This document shows, piece after piece, positions 21,203-29,588 of a stretch of DNA of 64,000 nt (positions are counted from its first letter, which is position 1; every line of letters starts with the position of its first letter). The notes beneath the pieces are model-generated. The model saw only the letters and a list, made by a program, of their open reading frames with translations, was not told where the DNA came from and did not search any database. Source of the stretch: Acidimicrobiales bacterium. GTDB lineage: Bacteria > Actinomycetota > Acidimicrobiia > Acidimicrobiales > MedAcidi-G1. Location of the stretch: assembly GCA_014239855.1 (NCBI GenBank), contig JAAZXY010000007.1, forward strand, positions 395 through 64,394. The letters are read 5' to 3'. The translations under genes were made by a program, and so were the position numbers.

Positions 21203-22348
21203 TCAGTTCCCCAACCGATCCCATACGTCCTGTTCGGCCATGTCGATGATGGTGTACGCCATGCCGAGCGCCCCGTCACGCAGCGCCGACTCGCCGCCGG
21301 GTTCCACAGTCCGTGCGGCGAACTCGGGCTGGTGGTTCACGGCGTCGCCGCAGTCCATGCCCAGCATCGGGTGGATCGACGGGACGACCTGGCTGACGTT
21401 GCCCATGTCGGATGATCCCGAGCCCCCACCCTGTTCGGCGTGGGTGGGCATGCGGCGACCGATGGCCTCGGAGTTGGCGGCGTACAGGCCGGTCATGACG
21501 TCGTTGTTTCGCATGTTGTCGTACGGATGTGCGGTCTCGTGCCATTCGAACCGACAGCCGGTGGCCAGGGCCGCCCCCTCGAAGCACGCCTTGACCTTGG
21601 GGATCAGCTCGGCGAGACGCTCCGCGCTGGCCGAGCGGATCAGCCACTCGGACTTCGTGTGCGACGGCACGACGTTGACGGCGTCGCCACCGTGGGTCAC
21701 CTTGCAGTGGATCCGGTCGTCATCGACCATGGCCTGACGCAGGGTGGAGATGTTCACGTAGGCCTGCACGAAGGCATCCAGCGCGTTGATCCCCTCCTCG
21801 GGGGCGAAGGCGGCGTGCGAGTCCTTTCCGAAGAACTCGACGTCGTAGTGCTGGCAGGCCTGGAACGACGGATCCAGCTCGTCGTAGGGGCCGGGGTGGA
21901 CCATCATCGACGCCGCGGCGTCTTCGAAGGCCCCGGCCTCGATCAACTCGACCTTGCCGCCGCCGCCCTCCTCGGCCGGAGTGCCCAGCACGGTCACCCG
22001 GATGCCCAGTTCCTCGGCCAGCGGAGCCAGGGCCACGCCGGCACCGACCGCTGAGGTGGCGATGATGTTGTGCCCGCAGGCGTGCCCCACCTCGGGCAGG
22101 GCGTCGTACTCGCAGCAGATGACCACCCGGGGACCCGACGTGCCGGCGGTCGCCTCGAAGGCCGTGTCCAGTCCGTGACTGGGATAGGTCACGTCGAAGC
22201 CGTGGTCGCCCAGGAAGGCGCTGATCCGGGCCGAGGCCTCGAACTCCTCGTATCCCAACTCGGGGTTCTCGTACATCCACCGCGACAGATCACGGAGTTC
22301 CTGTTCGACCTGCCCGAAGGCCGCTTCGGCCAGCTGCTTGTTTGCCAT
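21203..22348 (-). CDS. M20D family amidohydrolase/peptidase (AbgB-like)
   Basis: ICCEYDALPEVGHACGHNIIATSAVGA, GTPAEEGGGGKVELI. Confidence 0.9.
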   Translation of the reverse strand: MANKQLAEAAFGQVEQELRDLSRWMYENPELGYEEFEASARISAFLGDHGFDVTYPSHGLDTAFEATAGTSGPRVVICCEYDALPEVGHACGHNIIATSAVGAGVALAPLAEELGIRVTVLGTPAEEGGGGKVELIEAGAFEDAAASMMVHPGPYDELDPSFQACQHYDVEFFGKDSHAAFAPEEGINALDAFVQAYVNISTLRQAMVDDDRIHCKVTHGGDAVNVVPSHTKSEWLIRSASAERLAELIPKVKACFEGAALATGCRFEWHETAHPYDNMRNNDVMTGLYAANSEAIGRRMPTHAEQGGGSGSSDMGNVSQVVPSIHPMLGMDCGDAVNHQPEFAARTVEPGGESALRDGALGMAYTIIDMAEQDVWDRLGN

Positions 22349-22361
22349 GCGGCGGAACGTA

Positions 22362-23549
22362 TCAGGGGCCCTCGGTGGTCAGCACCAGACCGCTGGTCGG
22401 GACGCCGCTGCCCGAGGTGACCAACACGTTCGTCACGTCGTCCACCTGGTTCACCGACGTGCCCCGAACCTGGCGGACCCCCTCGGCGATGCCGTTCATC
22501 CCGTGGATGTACGCCTCACCCAACTGCCCACCGTTGGTGTTGATGGGGAGCCGCCCGCCGATCTCGATGGCGCCGTCGGCAATGAAGTCCTTCGCCTCGC
22601 CGGGGCCACAGAACCCGAACTCCTCGAACTGGGGCAGGACCAACGGGGTGAAGTGGTCGTAGAGCATCGCCGTCTGGATGTCGGTCGGGCCCAGGCCGGT
22701 CGACTTCCACAACTGGCGGGCCACCACGCCCATCTCGGGCAGGCCGGTGATGTCGTCGCGGTAGTAGGACCGCATCATCCACTGGCCACCGGCCACCCCC
22801 TGGGCCGCCGCCCCGATGACCGCCGGGCGCTGGGCCAGGTCGCGGGCCCGGTCCAGCGTGGTGATGAGGAGGGCCTGACCGCCGTCGCTCTCCTGGCAGC
22901 AGTCGAGCAGGCGGATGGGGTCGGCGATCATCCGGCTCTCCTGATGCTCGGCCAGGGTGATGGGTCGACCGTGGAAGAAGGCCGCCGGGTTGTTGGCGGC
23001 GTGGCGGCGGTCGGCCACCGCGATACGGCCGAAGTCCTCCGAGGTGGCCCCGTGGTCGTGCATGTAGCGGGTGGCGAACATGGCCGCCCACTGGGCCGGG
23101 GTGACCAGCCCGAACGGCGACGTCCATGAGTAGGACACGTCGTCGGCCTCATGGCCGGTGTGGTGCCCGGCCACGCCGGTGCCGAACCGGCGCCAGGAAC
23201 GCTCGTTGAAGGCCCGGTAGGCCAGTACGTAGTCGGCGGCCCCCGAGTGGACGGCCATGGACGCCATGGCCACCGTGGCGCACCCACCGCCCCCACCGTG
23301 GTTGACCATGGAGAAGAAACGCAGTTCGTCGATGCCCAGGTTGCGGGCCACCTCGATCTCGTGGTTCCGCTCCATGGAGAAAAGCGACATGCCGTCGACC
23401 TGGGACGGGTCGACGCCGGCATCCGCGCAGGCGGCCAGGCAGGCCTCGACGGCCAGGCGCATCGGGGTGCGTCCGGATTCCTTGGAGAACTCGGTGGCTC
23501 CGATGCCCACGATGGCCGTCTGTCGGGCGTTGGTCAGCATGTCAGCCAC
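22362..23549 (-). CDS. thiolase-fold lipid-transfer protein / acetyl-CoA acetyltransferase-like (SCP2/Ltp type)
   Basis: AIVGIGATEFSKESGRTPMRLAVEACLAACADAG; MVNHGGGGGCATVAMASMAVHSGAADYVLAYR. Confidence 0.88.
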   Translation of the reverse strand: MADMLTNARQTAIVGIGATEFSKESGRTPMRLAVEACLAACADAGVDPSQVDGMSLFSMERNHEIEVARNLGIDELRFFSMVNHGGGGGCATVAMASMAVHSGAADYVLAYRAFNERSWRRFGTGVAGHHTGHEADDVSYSWTSPFGLVTPAQWAAMFATRYMHDHGATSEDFGRIAVADRRHAANNPAAFFHGRPITLAEHQESRMIADPIRLLDCCQESDGGQALLITTLDRARDLAQRPAVIGAAAQGVAGGQWMMRSYYRDDITGLPEMGVVARQLWKSTGLGPTDIQTAMLYDHFTPLVLPQFEEFGFCGPGEAKDFIADGAIEIGGRLPINTNGGQLGEAYIHGMNGIAEGVRQVRGTSVNQVDDVTNVLVTSGSGVPTSGLVLTTEGP

Positions 23550-24966
23550 CCGAGCCGCTGGCCGAAGTCGGGCCGCTGTCGGGGAGCACCACGGTCGCCG
23601 TGCCGTGGACGTGGGTGCCCCGCTCGGTCCGGCCGGTGAAGGCCACCTCGATGGTGGACCCGTCGGCGACCGACGTGACCGAGCCGTCGAGGGTCAACAG
23701 GTCGCCGGGGTGGGTCGGCGAGCCCAGGCCGATGCGAACCGAGTCCAGGACCGCTCCCGGTCCGGCCCAGTCACCGATCCAACGGGTCACCAGCCCGGTG
23801 GAGGTGAGGATGTTCATGAACACGTCGGGCAGGCCCTTGTCCCGGGCGGCCGCCGGATCGTGGTGGACGTCCTGCGGGTCACGGGTGGCCACCGCCCCGC
23901 CGGTGACCTGGTCGACCGTGACGTCGATCGGGGTCAGCGGCAGCCGGTCCCCCACCGCCACCTCGTCGGCCGGTCGTCGTCGGTCATGCCTCGGCGGGAC
24001 CACCGGCCGGAACCGGTGGAGGGTGACGTCCTCGTGGGTCTCGTGGAAGTCCAGCACCAGCGGCATGCCGACGGCGAGGCGTTCGGGCGGTACCCCGACG
24101 ACGTTGGTCACCAGTCGGACGCCTTCGGCCAGTTCGACCAGTCCCACCACGTTGGGCTGCGGGAACGCCGGATGCGGTGGGTGGCGGGTGACCGTCCAGC
24201 TGTGGAGGGTGGCGTCACCCGACGCCACGACCCAGTCGTGATGGCCAGCGGTCTCCGGGCCGCCGGCCGGCTCTCCGGTGGCCGGATCGGTGACCTGCGG
24301 TGGGTGCACGAGGCGGCCCGACGGGAACCGTTGGATTCGCAGCTCCCGGTCACGCAGGCCCTCCCAGTGCCATGCCTGGTCGGCGTTCCAGCGGGGGCGG
24401 GGCCGCTCGGGCGACGGTGCCCCGCTGTCGCCCCCACCGGGACCACCGGACACGGGCCGGAACTTGAACACGGTGAACCGCAGGGTGCCGACCCGGTCGC
24501 CGGCATGGTCCCGGAACTCCGATTCGGTGGTCACGAAGTGGCCCTCGCCGAGGGCCGTGCGCTTGCGGTCCGACACCGACGCCAGGGTGGTGTGCCGGGT
24601 CAGTTGGTCGCCGGGCTGCAGCAGCCGGTCGTAGGACTGGTCGGAGTTGGTGGCCACCACGCCGGTGAACCCCGCCTCGGAGAGCATGCCGTAGGCCCGG
24701 TGGTGCGGATCGTCGGTGGTCGCCGTGGCCCCGATGCCGGCGTCGAGGCCCACCATCGACCAGACGTCGAGCATGGCCGGCGGGGCGGCGGCGCCGTCCA
24801 CGTAGGCCGGGTCGGTCACCCCCATGGCCACGCACCACATGCTCACCACGTCGGCGGACACCGCGACGGGTGCGATGGTCGGCTGTCCGGTCAGCCCCAC
24901 CAGCGACCGCAGCGTCTCCCAGTCAGCGACCATGCCAGTGTCCGCGCCGGTGTCCATCGGTTCCAT
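23542..24966 (-). CDS. MaoC-like dehydratase / DUF35 OB-fold / MaoC-like fusion protein
   Basis: N-terminal hotdog region, central AWHWEGLRDRELRIQRFPSGRLVHPP (DUF35-like without Cys), C-terminal ATRDPQDVHHDPAAARDKG hydratase motif; start trimmed to MEPMDTG. Confidence 0.78.
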   Translation of the reverse strand: MEPMDTGADTGMVADWETLRSLVGLTGQPTIAPVAVSADVVSMWCVAMGVTDPAYVDGAAAPPAMLDVWSMVGLDAGIGATATTDDPHHRAYGMLSEAGFTGVVATNSDQSYDRLLQPGDQLTRHTTLASVSDRKRTALGEGHFVTTESEFRDHAGDRVGTLRFTVFKFRPVSGGPGGGDSGAPSPERPRPRWNADQAWHWEGLRDRELRIQRFPSGRLVHPPQVTDPATGEPAGGPETAGHHDWVVASGDATLHSWTVTRHPPHPAFPQPNVVGLVELAEGVRLVTNVVGVPPERLAVGMPLVLDFHETHEDVTLHRFRPVVPPRHDRRRPADEVAVGDRLPLTPIDVTVDQVTGGAVATRDPQDVHHDPAAARDKGLPDVFMNILTSTGLVTRWIGDWAGPGAVLDSVRIGLGSPTHPGDLLTLDGSVTSVADGSTIEVAFTGRTERGTHVHGTATVVLPDSGPTSASGSGG

Positions 24967-24967
24967 C

Positions 24968-27343
24968 TCAGTCTCTCGGGATGCCCACTGGCCAATCGCC
25001 CGACACTCCCGCCTCGACCATGGCCGCCACCTCGGCACCGGTGAAGCCCACCGAGGCCAGCACCTCCTCGGTGTGCTGACCCAGCGTCGGGGCCGGATCA
25101 CCGAGCGGCAGGTGGGTGCCGTCCACGTGGAACGGGAAGGCCGGATACGGCGTCCGACCGGTCGCCGGATGGTCCTTCCAGTGGTGGAAGCCACGGGCCT
25201 CCAGTTGCGGCGAGTGGAGGACGTCGCCCGGGTGTTGGCAGAAGGCGGCCGGGACGCCGGCCCGCCAGAGCAGGTCAGCGGCCTCCGGGCCGTCGAGTCG
25301 GGCCGACCAGCCGCCGATCACGCCGTCCAGGGCATCGACGTCGCCGTGGCGATCCAGGCCCGACAGCGCACCACCCACCACCGCCGACAGGGCCTGCCAC
25401 TGGGCGTCGGTCTCCACGCTGACGGCCAGCCACTGGTCGGCAACGGCCGTCGGATAGAGGCCCTGGGGCGACGCCGACGGCGACCGGTTGCCCATCGGCC
25501 CCAGCAGGTTCCCGTGGGCGCTCCACTCCACGACCTGTTCGGCCGAGGCCTGGAGGGCGGCCTCCAACAGGGGCATCTCGACCAGTTGGCCGAGGCCGGT
25601 GCGTTCACGGTCCAGCAGGGCCAGTTGCACGGCGAACGCCGAGTGCATGGCCGCCAGGTAGTCGACCGGCCCCATGGGCACCAGCCGGGGTCCGTCGGGG
25701 TGCCCGGTGCGGTTGGCCAGACCCCCGACCTGTTCCATGGTCATGGCGAACCCCCCACGGTCACGCCACGGCCCGTCCAGCCCGTAGGCCGGGGCCCGCA
25801 GGAACACGGCCCGCGGATTGCGCTGGTGGATCCAGTCCCAGGTGACCCCCCAGTTCTCGGTGACCCGGGGGCTGAAGTTCTCGAACACCACGTCGGCCTC
25901 GTCGACGAGGCGGGCCAGCACCTCCATGCCCTGTTCGGTGGTCAGGTCGACGGTGGCCACCGTCTTGCCCACGTTGGCCCCGTGGTAGCCGGGCGACCAC
26001 TCCCACAGCAGGGGTCGGCGAAGGCCACTGGCCCAACGCATGCCGTCGAGGCGGACGTGGGACTCGACCTTGACGAGGTCCGCGCCGAGGACCCGCAGCA
26101 GGTTGGTGGCCACCGGTCCGGCCCAGAAGGTCGACAGGTCCAGGATCCGGATCCCGGCCAGAGGCCGTTTCGGATCGTCGCCCAGACAGGGCACCTCCAC
26201 CTGCTCGGACGGCGCCGCCGCCGGGGCCGACCCGCCGGCACCAAGGGCCGGGGCGGGCCGCGGCGGTTCGAGGACCGACTCGGAGAACCGGTAGGCCGGT
26301 CGGGGAGCCAGATGCCCGCCGGGCTGCGTGCGGAACACCTCACGCTCCACCAGGTGGTCATAGGCGACCAGCGCGTCGGCGGTACCCACCGGCCCAACGG
26401 GGATCCGGAAGGCACTGGCCAGTTCGACCAGGTCATCGACGGTCTGGGTGCGGGTATAGGCGTGGATGCGTTCCCACATCTCGTGGCGCCGGCCCATCCG
26501 ACCGATGAAATCCCCCAACTGGTCGTCCTCGCCCAGATCGGGGGCGCCGATCATGGCGCAGAAGTCCTGCCACTGCTGGCCGGTGACGCAGCACAGGCCG
26601 ACCATGCCGTCGGCCGCCGGTTCGATGGACGGGATCATGATGGACCGGGTGGCCCGGTTCCCCGGATCGAAGACCTCGAACATCTGCCGGTGGATCTGGA
26701 AGCAGTGGGCCATGGCCTCGTACTGCGAGGCGTCGACATGGGCACCCTGGCCCGAGGCCCGGGCGGCCAGCGTGACGGCCAGGACGGCCGGCGCGGCCAT
26801 GGCCGCCCCCACGAAGTCGCCCAGGTCCCCGCCGACGGAGACCGGCTCCTCACCGGGGACGCCACGCAGCTCGGTGGACCCCAGCAGGGCCTGCAGGGTG
26901 AAGTCGTTGGCCGGCCGGTCGGCCCACGGCCCGGTGGCACCGAACCGGGTGAGGGTGGCCACCACGACCGACGGATGGGCGGCCCGGAGCGCAACGGCGT
27001 CGACGCCCAGGGCGACGGCGTCCGCCGGGTCGTGGTCGTCGAGCACCAGGTCGACGTCGGCCATCAGATCCAGGAGCCGATCTCGGCCGGCCGGGGAGGC
27101 CAGGTCGACCACCTCGCTTCGCTTGCCACCGTTCAGGTACGAGAACCAGGGCGAGGCCGCGCCAGCAGGCCCCTCGGGGATCACCGCTCCCGACGCGCTC
27201 CACCGACGGAACGGGTCGCCGGCCGGCGACTCCAATTTGCAGACGTCGGCGCCGGCATCGGCGAACAACTTGCCGACATAGGGGGCCATGACCCGGCTGC
27301 CCATCTCCAGCACCCGGAGTCCGACCAGCGGTGGGGCCGCCAC
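24968..27343 (-). CDS. tandem-domain CaiB/BaiF (class III) CoA-transferase, 791 aa
   Basis: two full CaiB modules (GLRVLEMGSRVMAPYVGKLFADAGADVCKLESP; GIRILDLSTFWAGPVATNLLRVLGADLVKVES). Confidence 0.92.
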   Translation of the reverse strand: MAAPPLVGLRVLEMGSRVMAPYVGKLFADAGADVCKLESPAGDPFRRWSASGAVIPEGPAGAASPWFSYLNGGKRSEVVDLASPAGRDRLLDLMADVDLVLDDHDPADAVALGVDAVALRAAHPSVVVATLTRFGATGPWADRPANDFTLQALLGSTELRGVPGEEPVSVGGDLGDFVGAAMAAPAVLAVTLAARASGQGAHVDASQYEAMAHCFQIHRQMFEVFDPGNRATRSIMIPSIEPAADGMVGLCCVTGQQWQDFCAMIGAPDLGEDDQLGDFIGRMGRRHEMWERIHAYTRTQTVDDLVELASAFRIPVGPVGTADALVAYDHLVEREVFRTQPGGHLAPRPAYRFSESVLEPPRPAPALGAGGSAPAAAPSEQVEVPCLGDDPKRPLAGIRILDLSTFWAGPVATNLLRVLGADLVKVESHVRLDGMRWASGLRRPLLWEWSPGYHGANVGKTVATVDLTTEQGMEVLARLVDEADVVFENFSPRVTENWGVTWDWIHQRNPRAVFLRAPAYGLDGPWRDRGGFAMTMEQVGGLANRTGHPDGPRLVPMGPVDYLAAMHSAFAVQLALLDRERTGLGQLVEMPLLEAALQASAEQVVEWSAHGNLLGPMGNRSPSASPQGLYPTAVADQWLAVSVETDAQWQALSAVVGGALSGLDRHGDVDALDGVIGGWSARLDGPEAADLLWRAGVPAAFCQHPGDVLHSPQLEARGFHHWKDHPATGRTPYPAFPFHVDGTHLPLGDPAPTLGQHTEEVLASVGFTGAEVAAMVEAGVSGDWPVGIPRD

Positions 27344-27347
27344 GGGG

Positions 27348-27803
27348 TCAGAGATCCAGGCGATAGACGTTGGTGGAGCGTTCCTGGAAGCCCAGTCGCT
27401 GGTAGAGCCGGTTGGCGGCCTCCCGGGACGGGCGCGACGTCAGGTCCACGGTGGTGGCTCCCTCGCTACGGGCCCGTTCGATGGCCGCCCGGTTCAGCGC
27501 CTCGCCGACACCACGACCACGGGCCCCCTCGTCGACCACCACGTCCTCGATCCAGGCCCGTAAGCCGGTCGGGATGCGGAACAGGGCCAACGTCATGCTC
27601 CCCAGGATCGCCGACTCGCCAACAGCTTCCGGGTCGAGAGCCAGCAACAGGACCGAGGCCTCCGACGAGACGATGGCCTCGAGGGCCGCGGCATCCGGCG
27701 GCGGGTTGGACCTCGACAGTTGCGGGATGAGCCGGGCCATGGCGCCCACCAGGGCGTCGTCCACCTCGGTGGCCTCACGAACCTCGACGCCGGCTGCTTC
27801 CAT
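27348..27803 (-). CDS. GNAT family N-acetyltransferase
   Basis: AWIEDVVVDEGARGRGVGEALNRAAIERARSEG; start MEAAGVEV. Confidence 0.88.
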   Translation of the reverse strand: MEAAGVEVREATEVDDALVGAMARLIPQLSRSNPPPDAAALEAIVSSEASVLLLALDPEAVGESAILGSMTLALFRIPTGLRAWIEDVVVDEGARGRGVGEALNRAAIERARSEGATTVDLTSRPSREAANRLYQRLGFQERSTNVYRLDL

Positions 27804-27915
27804 GGGTGGCGAGCCTAGAACCCCGGCCCCGACCCGTCGGAGGCGGGCCGGCCGGAGGATGCCGTCGCGACCGCTCCGGCGCGCGTCAGACCGCGTCTGG
27901 CTAGCCTCCGGCGCA

Positions 27916-28785
27916 ATGGCCGTCGACCCCGCACCGCACCTGCTCTGGCACGTTGACGAGATGCCCATGGACCTGCGGTCACCGGTCCTGCTGGCCGCCT
28001 TCGAAGGGTGGAACGACGCCGGCGAAGCCAGTTCCACGGCTGCCCGCTACATCCGGGACCACTACGAGGCCGTCCACGTGGCCACCATCGATGCCGAGGA
28101 CTTCTTCGACTTCACGGTGGCCCGTCCCAGCGTCTGCCTCGACGAGGACGACGTCCGTCAGATCATGTGGCCGTCGACGTCGATCTACGTGGCCCGGGTA
28201 CCCGATGCCGACCACGACCTGGTGTGCGCCATCGGCCACGAACCCCAGTTGCGGTGGCGGACCTTCGTGGACCACATCGCCCACACCGCCGAGGCGTTCG
28301 ACGCGGCGATGGTGTGCACGCTGGGCGCCCTGCTCACCGACGTGCCCCACACCCGCCCCACCCAGGTGTACGGCGGCACCGAGGATGCCCATCTGGCCGA
28401 ACGCCTCGACCTGTCGCCGTCGACCTACGAGGGCCCCACGGGCATCGTGGGCGTGCTGGCCGCCGGCCTGCGTGACCGCGGGGTCATGACGGCGTCGTTC
28501 TGGGCCAGCGTGCCCTCGTACGTGTCCAACGCCCCGTCACCCAAGGCCGCTCTGGCCCTGGTGGAGCGACTCTGCCGGGTGTTCGAGGTGGACGTCCCCC
28601 GCACCGATCTGGAGATCCTGGCCGCCGACTACGAACGCCAGGTCACCGAACTGGTGTCCGAGGACGAAGAGACCGTCGAGTACGTGGAGCAGTTGGAGGC
28701 CGACTTCGACGAGGAGACGGCCGACGCCCCGGACCGCCTGGTGGCCGAGGTCGAGGACTTCCTCCGGAACCAGCCCGGCACCTGA
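27916..28785 (+). CDS. PAC2 family protein
   Basis: LLAAFEGWNDAGEASSTAARYI...GPTGIVGVLAAGLRDRGV; start MAVDPAPHLLWH. Confidence 0.88.
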   Translation: MAVDPAPHLLWHVDEMPMDLRSPVLLAAFEGWNDAGEASSTAARYIRDHYEAVHVATIDAEDFFDFTVARPSVCLDEDDVRQIMWPSTSIYVARVPDADHDLVCAIGHEPQLRWRTFVDHIAHTAEAFDAAMVCTLGALLTDVPHTRPTQVYGGTEDAHLAERLDLSPSTYEGPTGIVGVLAAGLRDRGVMTASFWASVPSYVSNAPSPKAALALVERLCRVFEVDVPRTDLEILAADYERQVTELVSEDEETVEYVEQLEADFDEETADAPDRLVAEVEDFLRNQPGT

Positions 28786-28809
28786 CCCGGCACCTCACCC
28801 GGCACTAGC
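28774..28809. repeat. 12-bp tandem repeat x3 spanning both convergent stop codons
   Basis: CCCGGCACCTGA / CCCGGCACCTCA / CCCGGCACTAGC. Confidence 0.95.
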
Positions 28810-29545
28810 CCGTACCGCCCTCCCACATGGGCTCACGGGGTCGGTCGTAGCGAACCTCCAGCGGCTCGCCCCTGATGGCCGCGAAGGCCTCATCCACCCA
28901 CTCGGCCGGAAGGGCGTGACCGTCGGGCATGGCGTCCTCCGCGAAGAAGCCCACGTCGAGACACTCGAGCGGATGGGCGGCCAACTCACCACCGGTCATC
29001 CGGCAGTGGAAGACCAGCGAGTACAGCGGGATGCCGGTGATGCCCAGGCGCAGCCCGTCCAGGATGGCGATGGGGCGCACCACCTCGCACTCGATGCCCG
29101 TCTCCTCGAGGACCTCCTTGACCACCACCTCGGCCGGCGAGTAGCCGACGTCGGCCCACCCGGTGGGATACAGCCACACGCCCGATCCGGACCGCTGGAC
29201 GAGCAGCATCTCGCCGGCGTCGTTGCCGACCACCGCCCCGACGGTGGTCTTGGGCGTGACGTACCCCTTGACGCCGTGGCCGACGGTGTCGTACCACTCG
29301 GCCACCAGGTCCTCGGGATCCACGGTGCGCCCCGAAAGGGCATCGGACCGGGACCGGATCTCGGCGGCCACGTGGAGGACCTCCTCGTAGCGCTCCTTCT
29401 CGTAGAGCGACTCGGTGAAGCCCATGCCGGTGCGGGCCGACGCCGACAACGCCTCGGCCCATCGCAGGAGGTCGGCCTGGCCCGGCGGTTCGCCAGCACC
29501 GGAATCAGTTGCACCCGAATCAGTTGCATCGGTATCAGCGATCAT
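28805..29545 (-). CDS. NUDIX hydrolase
   Basis: GWADVGYSPAEVVVKEVLEETGIE Nudix box. Confidence 0.88.
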   Translation of the reverse strand: MIADTDATDSGATDSGAGEPPGQADLLRWAEALSASARTGMGFTESLYEKERYEEVLHVAAEIRSRSDALSGRTVDPEDLVAEWYDTVGHGVKGYVTPKTTVGAVVGNDAGEMLLVQRSGSGVWLYPTGWADVGYSPAEVVVKEVLEETGIECEVVRPIAILDGLRLGITGIPLYSLVFHCRMTGGELAAHPLECLDVGFFAEDAMPDGHALPAEWVDEAFAAIRGEPLEVRYDRPREPMWEGGTG

Positions 29546-29588
29546 GGGTGCACCGTAGGCGGGCATCGTCACGTGCTCACCGACGGGG

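Noticed and set aside
24968-27343. DddD-type DMSP lyase
   Set aside because: Same two-domain CaiB layout, but neighbours are MaoC/thiolase genes and no DMSP-specific evidence; cannot be supported.
24824-27730. 968-aa plus-strand ORF opposite the CaiB gene
   Set aside because: GC-rich antisense shadow; composition is Arg/Gly/His/Pro-rich and the minus-strand protein has clear family motifs.
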